DNA of 64,000 bases. Origin: Closterium sp. NIES-65. Lineage: Eukaryota > Streptophyta > Zygnematophyceae > Desmidiales > Closteriaceae. Under the pieces are notes generated by a model. That model was not told the origin of the DNA. It worked only from the letters and a program-made list of their open reading frames with translations, and ran no database searches. The stretch spans positions 186,001 to 250,000 of the forward strand of contig CANXME010002183.1 in assembly GCA_948144175.1 (NCBI GenBank), in the 5' to 3' direction. The position numbers were made by a program, and so were the translations under genes. How positions within the stretch are numbered: position 1 is the first letter of the stretch; every line of letters begins with the position of its first letter. This document shows, piece by piece, positions 10,632 through 21,539 of the stretch.

Positions 10632-12225
10632 CTACAACAGCAGCACCTGGTGCGAGGAAGAGAGGCGGGGGGGGGGGAGCAGGGCAGTGCGGTAGGGGAA
10701 GAGGCGGTAGTAGGGGACGGATTCGTCATAAGTGACGTCCTGGGAGGGCAAGAATCGGCGCGAGGTGGCGTGGTAAAACTGCCAACCAGACGCGTCCGGG
10801 ACAAAGCCGAGGAAGACGCAGGGAACAGCACGGGAGGAGAGCTTGTCCGCAGACGAATCGCAGACAAAGGCTCGAGACCCCCAGACCCGGAAACGCGACG
10901 CATCGCCAACCTCCCCTGTCCACAGCAGCGTGGGCGAGGTCTCTGGTAAGGAGACACGGGGCCAGAGGTTGAGCTGATGCGCAGCGTACCGGACCGCAAA
11001 CGGCCACAGAAAGTGGGGGGCAGCCGCATGGATCAAGGAGGTACGGGCGACCTCCATGACCAGGCCAATGCGGCGCTCCGCAACCCCATTCTGCTGTGAA
11101 GCGTGAACGACTGCTCAATGCCGTGCTCAGCACAGTAGGCTGCCAAGAGGTCGGAGGAGAACTCACCACCTCTGTCAGAGTGCAAGCGCAGGACAGGAAA
11201 GTAGAGTGAAAACGCTCGCTGAGCTGGTGACGGGCTCTGCGGATCCAAGGGATCAAGACATCAGGGACCTCACCCTTGGTGCGCAAGGGGAAGACCAAGG
11301 TGTAGCACGAGTAGTCGTCAACAACTATCAGGAAGTACCTCTCCTGACCCTGACCACGGACGCGGGCTGGGCCCCACACGTCCATGTGGAGTGTCTGCAA
11401 GGGAGCAGTCGTCGGGGGGAACGAGGAGGAGTGAGGAGCAGCGCGCTGCCGTCCCTCGACACAGGGGAGACAGGTAGGAGCAGGTGAGGGTGGGAGGGGA
11501 GGAAGGACCCTGGGCAGGCCAGAGACAAGGTACCGGGAGTGCATGGCACGAAGCCGCTGCACAGACGGGTGGCCAAGGCGGTGGTGCCAGAGGACAGTCT
11601 TGTGTGCCAAAGAGCGACACGAGGAGGGGGCGGACAGCTGACCTGACGCGGACGCGGACGCAGTCGCAGCAACCTGAGGGGACTCAGTAGTCAGTGTGTA
11701 CAGGTCCGACCCCGGCTGCCGAGTGAAGGTAGCCAAGTGACGGCCCGTACGAGCACACGTGCAGTGTGTCACGCGCTCGTAGGCAGGGGTGAACTGGGGA
11801 ACACCCCCGTCCTGGAGTGCACATCCTGCCACCAAGTTCGTAGAGAACGAGGGGAGGTGGAGACCTGACAGTGTGCCCGACGGGACCGCAGGACAGGGAA
11901 GGACAGTGGAAGAAGTCGCAATGACCGGACCCCCAGAGGGGTCAGCAAGGGAGACAGCAATTGGCCGAGCAAGCGGCTCAAGGGCAGTGCGGTCACGAAA
12001 GAAGCAGCGAGAAGCACCTGAGTCCAGTGTGAAGGTGTGCAGTGCGGCAGTCGACGCAGTACCAAGGGGGGGAGACACACGAGCACCTAGAGCAGCAGCC
12101 TCACCAGCACCTGGGGTAGCCGACACGCGAGTACCTGGAGCGGCAGACGCACTGGCCCTAATGCCCGGGTCGGGCGGCACACACAAGTACTCAGCACCCT
12201 CTCCACTACTAGACATCACATACAT
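10632..12225 (-). pseudogene. pol: Copia-2 protease-integrase
   Basis: Begins at YVMSSSGEGAEYLCVPPDPG. The protease site TLDSGASRCFF is near 12030-12000. Integrase zinc residues are in WHHRLGHPSVQRL and CLPCVEGRQR, then LHMDVWGPARV, LHSDRGGEFSS and the C-terminal FRVWGSRAFV and PCVFLGFVPD blocks typical of Copia integrase. The frame breaks just before the second catalytic Asp (about 11220) and again near 11085 within the QQNGVAER segment. The parts are recognisable but no continuous integrase is encoded. Confidence 0.85.
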
Positions 12226-12275
12226 GGCAGATAGAATAGCATCAAATTCTAGAGCATAGATATCAATCCCCTTCT

Positions 12276-13521
12276 TCAGGAGATCAAGCCAGCGGGGCAG
12301 CTCAGTGGCCTGAGGGAACTGAACACGCCAAGCGTCGTCGAGACGAGAGAAGCAGCGCTGTGTGGCGTGCGGTCGTCCACAGTGCTGACCAGTGCGGTCA
12401 CCAGTGCGAATGACGTACGTGCAGCTAAGACCACCCCCACCCCCGTGCTGAGAGTACCACTCACGGACCTCCTGGGGCGAGGGAGTGTGCTGCTAGCCCT
12501 GGCCACCGCCAGTGCCTCCACGGCCACCACCACCGCTGCCACCTCCTCGACCACCCCAACCCCTGCCGCCGCCTCTTCCACCGCCACCCCAACCGCCGCC
12601 TCCACTCCTGCCACCTCCCCCGCCGCTGCCGCCACCACCCCCACCGCTACCACTCGCCCCTCCAGCCGAGCCACCACCCCCACTGCCTCCACCGCCCCCA
12701 CCGCCGCCTCCCCCGCCGTCACCGCCACCACCCTTGCCCCCTTTGCCCTTGCCGCTGCGGCGTCTGCTCGAGGCAGACGCAGCGCCGACCTTCTCAGTAC
12801 CAAGAAGGTCGACAGCAGCAGCAGAGGCGACAGAGGGAAGAAGGGGGGAAGGAGAACACCCCTCAAAGAACGGGGTACGGGGGTCGCCACGAGAGGCACC
12901 TACAGCGACTATGCTAGTCTCAGCTGCAAGTAGCTCCTTCTCGAGGAGGGCAATGGTGAGCTCAGTGGGGCAACGAGCTAGGAAGTGGTCCCTGACAGCA
13001 CGCAGTGTGTCAGGGAGGCGGGTGACTAGGTGGTAGAGAGTGAGCTAGAGTGGAGGGGGGTGCGTGGCAAGGAACTCAGCAGGCATGGCGGCACGGAAGC
13101 GGGCCTCACTAGTACGGAGGTGCGTGATGAGGTCAGCGACTGTGTGAAAGGAGGCCAGGTCGGGAAACAGGTAGGGGAGGGAGAGACGGCCTAGTGCGGC
13201 AGAGGCAGGTGAGGAGTAGCGAGCAACTACAGCTGTGTACAGTGCCTGTGCAGTCTTGTGCTGACCAAAGTGCTCTCGTTCGTCTATCGGCAGGGAGTTG
13301 CGAATGGCGAAGCGAGCATGGGCATCACGAGTCTGCCACTGTGAGCGAGCAGTGCTGTCAGCAGTAGCAGCAGGGGCAATGACATGGCCTAGGGCGTGAT
13401 CGTACAGTGAGATGTCATCCTTGGCTGTGAGCTGTAGGTAGAGGTGCAGGTCATCGAGCCAGGTGTCAAACTTCACAGGGCGGCCCTCAGCATCGAACAC
13501 GAGAACCTGTGGGCTAGCCAT
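12276..13521 (-). pseudogene. gag: Copia-2 gag
   Basis: Starts at an ATG (13521-13519) with MASPQVLVFDAEGRPVKF, the clearest Gag N-terminus of this subfamily. The capsid-like region to about 13050 contains FGQHKTAQALYTAVVARY and LPYLFPDLASFHTVADLI. A TAG at 13047-13045 lies where sisters have PMYLTLYHLV. Past it the same frame continues through a Gly-rich tail. A second TAG at 12495-12493 replaces a Gln codon (CAG in sisters). The zinc-knuckle-like CTYVIRTGDRTGQHCGRPH region follows. The frame then runs on into protease, so Gag and Pol are one frame in this family. Confidence 0.85.
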
Positions 13522-13599
13522 AGGAAGAGTAGAAATAGCAACAGTAGCAGTAGGAGAAGCAGGTAGGACGAACCAGGTAGGGTAGGGCGGCGTGGCTTG

Positions 13600-14440
13600 G
13601 TTCAGGTCGCGTCGCGGCTCGGCTGGGTGGCGCGGCTCGGTTCAGGGTGCGCGGCTCGGCTCGGGGCGCGCAGCTCGGCTCGGGGCGCGCGGCTCGGGTC
13701 ACGGCGGGGATGGGCCGTCCGCTCTCCCTCGTGTGCTGCGGCGGGAACGGGCCGCCCGGGGCCTCTAGGTGGTGGGCACGGGTCGGCGAGGTCGGCACGG
13801 GGCCGGTTGGGGCCCTAGAGGGGCGAGCGCGGGGCCGATCGGGGCCTGAGCGGGGCTAGCGCGGGGCCAAACGGGGCCTTGATGGGGCTAGTAAGGGGCC
13901 AAAGGGGCCTGAACGGGGCTAGCGCGGGGCCGACGGGGCCTGAAACGGGGCCGACGGGGCCTGAAACGGGGCTAGCGTGGGCCCGATCGGGGCCTAAATG
14001 GGGCTAGCGCGGGGCCGACGGGGCTTGAGAGGGGCTAGCGCGGGGCCGACGGGGCCTGAAACGAGGCTAGCGCGGGCCGACGGGGCCTGAGAGGGGCTAG
14101 CGCGGGGCCGACGGGGCCTGAAACGGGGCCAACGGGGCCTGAAACGGGGCTAGCGCGGGCCGACGGGGCCAGAGAGGGGCTAGCGCGGGGCCGACGGGGC
14201 CTGAAACGGGGCTAGTGCGGGCCGACGGGGCCTGAGAGGGGCTAGCGCGGGGCCGACGGGGCCTGAAACGGGGCCGACGGGGCCTGAACGGGGCTAGCGC
14301 GGGGCCTGAACGGGGCCTTAAAGGGGCCGACGGGGCCTGAACGGGGCCGCTTGGGAGAGCGGGCGTGGGGCCGACGGTGCCTGAACGGGGCTAGCGCGGG
14401 GCCGTCAAGAGGGGCCTCTAGGGGCGTGACACGCCGAGGC
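13600..14440 (-). repeat. Copia-2 untranslated leader minisatellite
   Basis: Between PBS and gag lies a GC-rich array of about 17-32 bp units such as GGGGCTAGCGCGGGGCCGA and CGGGGCCTGAAACG. No open frame resembling a protein is supported. The same interval holds unrelated GC-rich repeats in other Copia-A copies. GTAG/TAGG tetranucleotides at 14455-14475 form a short extra tract. Confidence 0.9.
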
Positions 14441-14504
14441 GCCCTAGGGCACAGGTAGGTAGGTAGGTAGGTAGTTACGTAGTGGTGGGCCCTTAGAAAA
14501 TTTC

Positions 14505-14532
14505 GGTCCTAGGAAGGACCTGCTCTATACCA
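14505..14532 (-). promoter_or_regulatory. Copia-2 primer-binding site and adjacent hairpin
   Basis: Directly inside the 5' LTR (minus strand) is TGGTATAGAGCAGG, close to the TGGTATCAGAGC site complementary to initiator Met-tRNA in many Copia elements. It is followed by a perfect hairpin, GGTCCT-TCCT-AGGACC (14520-14505). Equivalent hairpins with different stem sequences stand at the same place in four other elements here. Confidence 0.8.
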
Positions 14533-14664
14533 TGTTAGAAACACTGAACAGGAATGAATGAACTAGCAGTGAAATGAGTACAAGTACCTAACCCTAGAAT
14601 TGTGTACCCCCTATAGGCTAACCCACTGTAGCCTAAACTAACACAACATATATAATGTTTGACA
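14533..14664 (-). repeat. Copia-2 5' LTR
   Basis: 132 bp, identical by eye to 7204-7335. Followed by the CAGCG duplication at 14665-14669. Confidence 0.95.
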
Positions 14665-14669
14665 CAGCG

Positions 14670-15102
14670 GTCGTCACAGGGTTACACCTTCAGCCTTGGC
14701 TCTGGTTCAGTTTCTTGGCGTTCTACTTGCTCGTCTTCAGTTCTCAGCTCCAGTTGTGAGGCTGAGATCTACGCCACAGCCATGGCTGCACAGGAGCTAC
14801 GCTGGCTGACCTACCTGCTGACCGACTTGGGAGAGCGGCCTAGTTCTCCTCCTGTGCTGTACGTTGACAACAAGGCTGCCATTGCCTTGTGTGAGGAGCA
14901 CAGACTGGAGCACAGAACGAAGCACATCTCTCTCCGTTACTTCCTGGCTCGAGAGCTGCAGCATCGCGGTCAGCTTCTTCTGCGTTACGTGGCCACTCAG
15001 GCCAACACTACTGATATATTCACCAAGGCACTTCAGCCTGGTGATCATCAGCGCTTCTGCACTATGCTGGGGCTTGTGCCCACTTTTCCTCACTTGCTGT
15101 AG
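14670..15102 (+). pseudogene. pol: Copia-1 RNase H, continuation after Copia-2
   Basis: Continues the Copia-1 frame left at 7203: the CGG codon is split by the insertion and SSQGYTFSLGSGS follows. RNase H signatures include SSCEAEIYATAMA, VLYVDNKAAIALC and NTTDIFTKALQPGDHQRFC, ending TFPHLL-stop. The domain degrades the RNA strand during cDNA synthesis. This segment is itself uninterrupted, but its upstream frame carries the TAA at 7058. Confidence 0.9.
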
Positions 15103-15332
15103 GTTTTGTCTGTACTGTGATCTCTATATATACACACCTGCCTGTTTGCTTTGCTAGGTTGAGATCACCTTGTTGTTTGTGTTGCATGTATGCCTCGGCA
15201 TGTGAACTGGCCCTGTGGCCCTTTGCTTGTGCTCAGAGTGTGTGGTGAAGTTGTGATCCACCCTGAGCTTGCTTTGCCTTTCTTGACTGGTCTTGTGACC
15301 CCTTGCTCTCCCCCACTTTGCCTATGGGGGTG
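15103..15332 (+). other. Copia-1 3' untranslated block and polypurine tract
   Basis: Non-coding. Contains CTCTATATATACACACC, then GTGATCCACCCTGAGCTTG and GACTGGTCTTGTGACC, then CCCCACTTTGCCTATGGGGG (polypurine tract, plus-strand primer) next to the LTR. Shared with sister copies. Confidence 0.8.
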
Positions 15333-15460
15333 TGTCAAACATTATATATATGTTATTTCTGTGTAGGCTATAGTGGGTTAACCTTTAGGGGGTACACAAC
15401 TCTATGGTTTCATACTTGTACTGCAATGTTTCATAGTTCAATCACTTCTTGTTTCTGACA
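15333..15460 (+). repeat. Copia-1 3' LTR
   Basis: 128 bp, TGTCAAACATT...TTTCTGACA, alignable to Copia-2 LTRs in reverse orientation. The next bases, CATAT (15461-15465), are the candidate target duplication. Its left partner is lost with the 5' end. Confidence 0.9.
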
Positions 15461-16254
15461 CATATTACTAGGACGTGATTGGCTGCAATGCTACAACCCA
15501 CGAATTGACTGGACGATGGGTAGCTGCACTATGCGAAGTAGTGGTAACTCGGTTGAACTACCTCGCTGGCGGTCACCAGAGTCTTCAACGGTCCACGTCA
15601 ACGCATCACGATGAAACGGGTTGTCGCCGCTGGAGCTGACGTGTACATGGTGGATATCACATTGGTGGGAGAAGCAGAACAGCCGAGTGGTTTTCAGAAA
15701 CTGCTGGCAGCTGTACCACCCGAGCTAAAGGAATTACTAAAACGGTACACGGGGATCTTTCCGGACGACTTACCGGAGGAACTGCCACCTCAGCGAGCAC
15801 ATGTTCACCGCATAGAACTAGAACCGGGGGCACTGCCAACCTTACAGCGACACTTCAGACTGACACAGCCCGAGCTCGACGAACTGAGGAAGCAGTTAGA
15901 TTACCTATTAGACAAGAAAAACATCCGATCGAGCTCGTCACCGTTCGCCGCACCGATACTGTTCACACCAAAAATAGACGGGGGGTTTCGCATGTGTATC
16001 GACTACTGTGCACTAAACAAGGTAATAGTCAAGTCACGATATCCCATCCCTTGCGCTGACGAATTGATAGATCAACTGCGGATAGCACGGGTTTTTTTCG
16101 AAAATCGACTTACGGGGAGGTTACGATCAGATAAGAATCGAACCATCGGACTGGGCTAAAACAACTTTCAGAACTAGATACGGATCATTCGAATACACCG
16201 TGATGCCATGTCGGCTGACCAACGCACCGGCGACTTTCCTAATGACCATGAACG
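15461..16254 (+). pseudogene. pol: G1 protease C-terminus and reverse transcriptase N-terminal half
   Basis: From 15465 the frame reads ILLGRDWLQCYNPRIDW, the protease C-terminal block of Gypsy elements. A stop follows near 15612, then KELLKRYTGIFPDDLPEELP and HRIELEPGALPT, the standard Gypsy RT entry. Next are SSSPFAAPILFTPKIDGGFR and MCIDYCALNKVIVKSRYPIP. A frame break near 16095 replaces the Asp-containing block (only the weak IARVFF remains). The [17 protein letters not shown] block resumes at 16203 and is cut at 16254 by the Copia-3 LTR. The YxDD motif is not present in the window. Confidence 0.88.
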
Positions 16255-16375
16255 TGTCAAGTTTATATATTATGGTCTATCTAGGCTATAGTGGGGTAGA
16301 TACTATAGGGTACAACATTTCTAGGTTTCCTACTTGTACCCACATTTCACCTAGTCATTTCATTCCTCGTTCTCA
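16255..16375 (+). repeat. Copia-3 5' LTR
   Basis: 121 bp, TGTCAAGTTTATAT...CGTTCTCA. Left flank is GAACG within the G1 RT. The element right flank (TTTCG after 28312) does not match, consistent with two insertions merged by recombination. Confidence 0.88.
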
Positions 16376-16377
16376 TA

Positions 16378-16406
16378 TGGTATAGAGCAGGTTCCCTAGT
16401 GGGAAC
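16378..16406 (+). promoter_or_regulatory. Copia-3 primer-binding site and hairpin
   Basis: TGGTATAGAGCAG followed by GTTCCC-TAGT-GGGAAC (16391-16406). The stem sequence differs from the Copia-2 hairpin but pairs perfectly. Confidence 0.8.
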
Positions 16407-16489
16407 GTTTCCTAGGGCCCACCACTGAAAATCAGAATTTTGTTTTTCCTGCCCGGAGCGCGCGTCACCCCTACTCGAGGCGCGCCCCG

Positions 16490-17395
16490 TGTGCCGCCCT
16501 CCCGTCGCGTCCCCTGCCCTTAGCGGCGCCCTCTTAGCGGCCCCTCTCGCGGCCCTCCCGTCGCGCCCTCTTAGCGGCCCCTCTCGCGGCCCCTTAGCGG
16601 CCCCTTTGCGGCCCCGTCGCCACCCTTAGCGGCCCCGTCGCCGCCCTTAGCGGCCCCGTCGCCGCCCTTCGCGGCCCCGTCGCCGCCCTTAGCGGCCCCG
16701 TCGCCGTCCTTAGCGGCCCCGTCGCAGCCCTTAGCGGCCCCGCCGACGCCCTTCGCGGCCCCGTCTCCGCCCTTAGCGGCCCCGTCGCCGCCCTTAGCGG
16801 CCCCGTCTCCGCCCTTCGAGGCCCCGTCGCCGCCCTTAGCAGCCCCGTCGTCGCCCTTAGCGGCCCTTCGCGGCCCCTCTCAGCCCCTTCCGGCCCTTCG
16901 CGGTCCCGTCGCCGCTTTTCGCGGCCCCGTCGCCGCCCCTCTCGGCCCCTCGCGGACGCTTTAGCGGCACCGTCCCCACCCTTCGCGGCCCCGTCGCCGC
17001 CCCTCTCGGCCCCGTCGCCGTCCTTCTCGGCCCCCCCCCCCTCTTCACAGCCCTGCCGCAGCCGCCGCCGCCGCCGCCGACAGGAGCAGCAGCCGCCGCA
17101 GCTGCCGTGACAGCCGCCCCCGCCAGTGCCGAGGCTGCAGCCGCAGTCACCGCCTATAGCAGCAGCTGCCGCCGCCGCCGTCCTGACCGCTGCCGCCGCC
17201 GCTGCCGGGACCGCAGCCGCCGCCGTCGTCGACAGCAGCCACCGCCGCTGTCGCCAGCAGCCGCCGCCGCCGCTACAAAGGCCGCAGCCGCCGTCGACGC
17301 CGCTGACACCGCTGTCGCGGCCCTGTCCCTGCCAGCGTGCCTCGGCCCTGCCCCTCACCACCTGCGGGCCTCTACCCACCCGCCTTGGTAAGAGC
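16490..17395 (+). repeat. Copia-3 leader minisatellite
   Basis: GC-rich tandem repeats of CCCTTAGCGGCCCCGTCGCCG type (about 21 bp) to about 17030, then CCGCCG/GCAGCC trinucleotide-rich sequence. Open frames here are by-products of base composition. No protein is supported. Confidence 0.88.
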
Positions 17396-17474
17396 ACTCC
17401 CGAGAAGCGCCTCTTTTACTGAGCTGCCCCTAGCCTGCTGCTCTTACTACTAGCATGCTGCTGCCGCTGCTCTC

Positions 17475-18720
17475 ATGGCTACCCCTAGTGTTCTTACCTT
17501 TGATGCTGAGGGTCGGGATGTCGACTTTGAGGTCTAGGTTGATGATCTCCAGCTTTTCCTACAGTGCGATAGAACAGACGGTCTCTCCCTCTTTGACCTC
17601 ACGTCTGGTGCCTCTCCTACCCCTACTGCTGATACTGACAGCACTATTCCCTCACAGTGGGCCACACTCGATGCTGCTGCCCGTCTAGCTGTGCGTCGTC
17701 ACTTACCGACCACTGAGCGTCTGCATTTTAGTCAGTACAAGAGAGCTAAGACCTTGTACGATGCTGTAGTCGCCCACTACCCTTCCCCTGCCACTGCTGC
17801 CCTTAGCCGCCTCATGCTTCCGTACCTGTTCCCTGACCTCACTGCCTTTCCCACAGTCGCTGACCTCATTACGCACCTTCGCACTAGTGACACCCGCTAC
17901 CGCGCTGCGCTCCCTGCTGAGTTCTGCGCCAAGAACCCCCCCCCCCCCCCATGTACATCACCCTCTACTACATAGTCACCCGGCTCCCTGACTCCCTTCG
18001 CTCGGTCAGGGACCACTTCCTCTCTGTTTGCCCCACCACGCTCACCGTTGACCTCCTCGAGGAGCGCCTCCTGGCAGCTGAGAAGAGTGTAGTCGATGTA
18101 GGAGCCTCTCGTGGTGACCCTCGTACCCCCTTCTTTGAGGGGTGCTCCCCCTCCCCACTTTTGCCCTCTGTTGCATCTTCTGCTGCGGTCGACTTCGTTG
18201 GCACCAATTCGGTCGGCGCTGCGTCTGCTTTTAGTGGGAGACGCCGCACAGGCAAGGGCAAAGGGAACAAGGGCGCTGGAAAGGCTGGCGGGGGCAGTGG
18301 AGGTGGCGGTGGAGGCGGCGGAGGTGGTGGGGGTGGCGGTGGGAGTGGTGGTGGGGTTGGGGGCGTCGGTGGCGGCGGTGGTGGCGGATGCGGTGGCGGC
18401 GGTGGCAGTGGGAGCAGAGGAGGCGGCGGTAGCGGCGGAAGCGGAGGTGGCGGCAGCGGCGGTGGAGGAGGCCGGGGTGGCTACGCGCAGTGAGGCGGCT
18501 TCGGTGGTGGTCAGCGCCAGCAGCAGCAGGGCACTCATGAGACCCCGCCCCCCCAGCAGCTTCGTGAGTGGTACGCTATGCGTCAGCCGGGTGGGGGTGC
18601 TGGTCCCTGTGCCTACGTCCTGCGTACCGGCGACCGCATTGGTGAGACGTGCGATGGCCCGCACACCACCCAGCACTGCTTCGGCCGCCTGACGGACGCT
18701 TGGCATCTCCAGTTCCCTGA
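17475..18720 (+). pseudogene. gag: Copia-3 gag
   Basis: ATG at 17475 begins MATPSVLTFDAEGRDVDFEV, then a TAG at 17535-17537 where sisters have TGG (Trp). The capsid-like region (FSQYKRAKTLYDAVVAHY) ends in the Pro-coding C-run at 17937-17950, whose length changes the frame. MYITLYYIVTRLPDSLRS follows in another frame. A Gly-rich tail (18280-18490) ends in a TGA at 18491. The CX13CX3HX4C knuckle CAYVLRTGDRIGETCDGPH is at about 18610-18680. Not functional as written. Confidence 0.85.
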
Positions 18721-20502
18721 CGCCAGTGAGATCCCTTGCTGGGGTGAGTTCTTTAGGTCGGGGATTGCTATCTTTGATCTTGATTATGATGCTATTCTTG
18801 CTGCCATTTATGTTGTGTCTACTAGTGATGGGGGTGACTGTTACCTGTGTGTCCCGCCTGACCTAGGCATTGAGGCTGCTGCTCTAGGTGCTGGTGAGGT
18901 TGCTCTTCCAGGTGCTAGTGCGTCTGCTGCCCCAGGTGCTGGTGAGTCAGGTACCACGTCGGCTCAGGCCTACCACACCTTCACCCTTGACTCGGGTGCT
19001 TCCCGCTCCTTCTTTCGAGACCGCACCACACTCACGCCGCTTCGTCGGCCAGTGGCGGTCTCTCTGGCAGACCCCTCTGGGGTTCCTGTCCTTGCCCACT
19101 TCTCCACTGTCTTACCATGTCCGGCGGCCCCTTCTGGCACCCTGTCAAGTCTTCACCTCCCCTCGTTCTCTACGAACTTGGTGAGTGGTGCCAGACATTC
19201 ACGCTTCCGGCCTCTCCACAGCAAAATGGGATTGCTGAGCACCGCATTGGCATGGTCATGGATGTCGCTCGTACGTCCATGATCCATGCGGCTGCTCCCC
19301 ATTTTCTGTGGCCATTCTCGGTTCAGTACGCAGCGCATCAGATCAACCTTCAGCCCCGGGTCTCCATGCTGGAAACCTCCCCTGCTCTTTGTTGGACGGG
19401 GAAGGTTGGCGATGCGTCTGCGTTCCGTGTCTCGGGATCTCGGGCGTTTGTTCGCGACTTGTCTGCGGACAAGCTGTCCCCCCGTAGTGTTCCCTGCGTC
19501 TTCCTTGGCTTCCCCCCTAACGCGCCTGGTTGGCAGTTTTACCACCCCACCTCGCGCCGTGTTCTGTCCTCCCAGGACGTCACGTTTGACGAGTCGATTC
19601 CCTACTACCGTCTCTTCCCCTACCGCACTGCACCCCTCCCCCCGCCGCCGCTCTTCCTTGCGCCAGGTCACCCCCCGGTAGGCCCCCTCCCCCCTCAGGG
19701 TTCTGCCCCCTCAGGTGTGTCCCAGGTAGACACAGTCAAGCCTGTCGAGGTAGCTGTTGACTCTGGTGCTACTGGTGGTGCTGAGCCTGCGGGTGCGGGG
19801 TCTGGGGGTGCTGAGCCTGGGGGTGCTGACTCTGGGGGTACTGAGCCTGGGGGTGCTGACTCTGGGGGTGCTGAGACTTGGGGTGCTAAGCTTGGGGGTG
19901 CTGAGACTGGGGGTGCGGAGCCTGAGGGTGCTGGGCCTGCTCGTATGGAGTTTGGCGGTACTGGGTGTGGATGTCCTTCGGGTGCTTCGTCCCAGCTGGA
20001 GCTACTCTCTCCACAGGAGCTGCGCGAGTGGTTTGCTCAGCGTTGGAGCCGTGCTGCTGGTGTTGGAGGTTCTACTGCTGCTGAGGGTGCTGGTGCCACG
20101 GGTCCCGCAGGTGCTCGTACTAGAGGTACTGGAGCTGCAAGGCCTGGGGGTGCTCCTTGTGTTGGAGCTGCTGATAGTGCTAAAGCTGGCGGTGCTGCTG
20201 GAGTAGGTGCTGCTGGAGGTGCTGGAGTTGGAGCTACTACGTCTTCTGGTGGTCCGGCTGGGAGTGTTGGCACTGGGGGTGCTGCTGGTCCTGGTGCTTC
20301 TGAGGGTGCTGGTGTTGGCGCTGCTGAAGCTGGGGGTTCTGCTGGAGCTGGTGCTGCCGTTGGGGGTGGTGGTGCTGTTCTTGCTGGTTCTGGAGTCGCT
20401 GCGCGGCCGCGCCCGTACATCATTCCGCTCCTTGAGCACGTTCTTGGTCTTCCGTCCTCTCTTGGTCTTGCTCCTCCCTTAGAGTGTCCGCCGCCTGTTT
20501 AG
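18721..20502 (+). pseudogene. pol: Copia-3 protease remnant fused to integrase C-terminus and linker
   Basis: Protease site TLDSGASRSFFRDRTTL is near 18985. At about 19185-19195 the sequence jumps from the protease-end FSTNLVSG to QTFTLPASPQQNGIAEHRIG of the integrase, so the zinc region and first two core acidic residues are gone. The frame then carries the integrase C-terminal blocks (AAPHFLWPFSVQYAAHQINL, SRAFVRDLSADKLS, PCVFLGFPPNAPG), EPGGAD-type linker repeats (19790-19950), Gly/Ala repeats, and RPYIIPLLEHVLGLP. It stops at a TAG (20500-20502) where sisters have CAG. Confidence 0.85.
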
Positions 20503-21539
20503 TCTGAGTCACAGTTACAGCCAGCCTCCCCTCTGCCTGCTCCTTCTCCCTACGCGGGTCCTACTGGAGGTCTAGCTGAGCATTGTGAGCCAGCGTCTCG
20601 TCCTACGTCGCCTGTCCGTGCTGCTCGCACTGATCGTCGTGGTTCGCGTCAGCGTCCACCTCCTGTCCCTGGTACGCACCGGATGTCTCTGCGTCCTTCC
20701 ACTGCTCCGCTGCGTGTCCCTTTGCCATCTCCTCCAAAGTCCTCTCTTCCTGCTCTTGGTGACTCGTAGTCGGAATCCCTTCGTGTTGCCACTCCTATTG
20801 TCAAGCGTCTCCTTGCTACTGTTGTCACTGACCCTTCCTTTGAGTCCACTGCTGCGTCTGCCTTGGTTGCTGAGCTTGTCGACTTCACTGCTCGATGTCG
20901 TCTGGACTACGCCGCTAGTCTTGTTGCTGAGTATGAGTCTGTCTGTCCTCCGTCCGTCGGGGGTGAGTGTGCTCTTGGCACGGACGTCCTTGAGGACAGG
21001 CAGGAGGAGGTCCAGTGCTTTGCTGCTGCTTAACCTCATCTCGTGTCCATGCTGATTGCCCCTGAGGGAGACCCGGATCCACCAGACATCACGACTCCGC
21101 GCTCTTACGCAGAGGCGATAGAGGGTCCCTACTCCTCTCAGTGGCAAGCAGCCATGGACGCAGAGATTGCTTCCTGGAAGTCCACAGGCACCTACGTTGA
21201 CGAGGTTCCCCCACATGGGGCGAACTTCGTCAGTGGCATGTGGATTTTCATGGTGAAGCGGGCGCCGGGTTCTCCGCCTGTCTTCAAGGCACATTACGTG
21301 GCTCAAGGCTTCAGTCAGCGGCAAGGAGTTGACTACTTTCAGACGTTCTCTCCCACCCCGAAGATGACCACTCTTCGGGTGCTACTGCACATAGCCGCTC
21401 ACCGCGACTACGAGCTTCACTCTCTTGAATTCAGCACTGCTTTCCTACAGGGCAGCCTGCACGAGGAGATCTGGCTGCGCCGCCCACCTGGCTTCACTGG
21501 GTCGTTTCCTCCTGGTACCCAGTCGAGCCTCCGACGGCC
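20503..21539 (+). pseudogene. pol: Copia-3 reverse transcriptase N-terminal part
   Basis: From linker residues to RT blocks ANFVSGMWIFMVKRAPGSP, FSQRQGVDYFQTFSPTPKM, HSLEFSTAFLQGSLHEE and FTGSFPPGTQSSLRRP. Stops at about 20768 and 21031 break the frame. The fragment ends at CGGCC (21535-21539), shared with the Copia-4 leader, which looks like the recombination point. The YVDD block is absent. Confidence 0.85.

Larger units (their letters stand above)
7204..14664 (-). mobile_element. Copia-2, nearly full-length Ty1/Copia inserted in Copia-1
   Basis: Both 132-bp LTRs are present and, by eye, identical. Flanking CAGCG at 7199-7203 and 14665-14669 is the target-site duplication. Read on the minus strand: LTR, PBS, hairpin, GC-rich leader, gag, protease/integrase, linker, RT/RNase H, 3' untranslated block, polypurine tract, LTR. 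The complete structure and identical LTRs mark it as the youngest clear insertion here. Even so, gag has two in-frame stops, the integrase has at least two frame breaks, and a TAG at 9748-9750 precedes the RT frame. Confidence 0.95.
1602..15460 (+). mobile_element. Copia-1, Ty1/Copia element, 5' truncated and split by Copia-2
   Basis: Domain order Gag, protease, integrase, RT, RNase H identifies Ty1/Copia. The 5' LTR, PBS, leader and first Gag codons are missing, replaced by the satellite. Positions 7204-14664 are a later minus-strand insertion flanked by CAGCG. Removing it together with one CAGCG copy joins the RT and RNase H in frame. The 3' LTR ends at 15460 and is followed directly by Gypsy G1 protease sequence, so Copia-1 sat inside G1. 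It is broken by stops at 1905, 3369 and 7058 and by frameshifts near the poly-C tract and near 4005. Confidence 0.9.
16255..21539 (+). mobile_element. Copia-3, 5' half of a recombinant Copia pair
   Basis: Has a 5' LTR, PBS, hairpin, leader, gag, partial protease, C-terminal integrase, linker and the N-terminal RT. It stops at 21535-21539 inside the RT (SLRRP), where sequence passes straight into the GC-rich leader of Copia-4. It lacks the RT active site, RNase H and 3' LTR. An internal deletion near 19190 also removed the integrase N-terminal half (about 740 bp relative to Copia-4). Confidence 0.88.
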
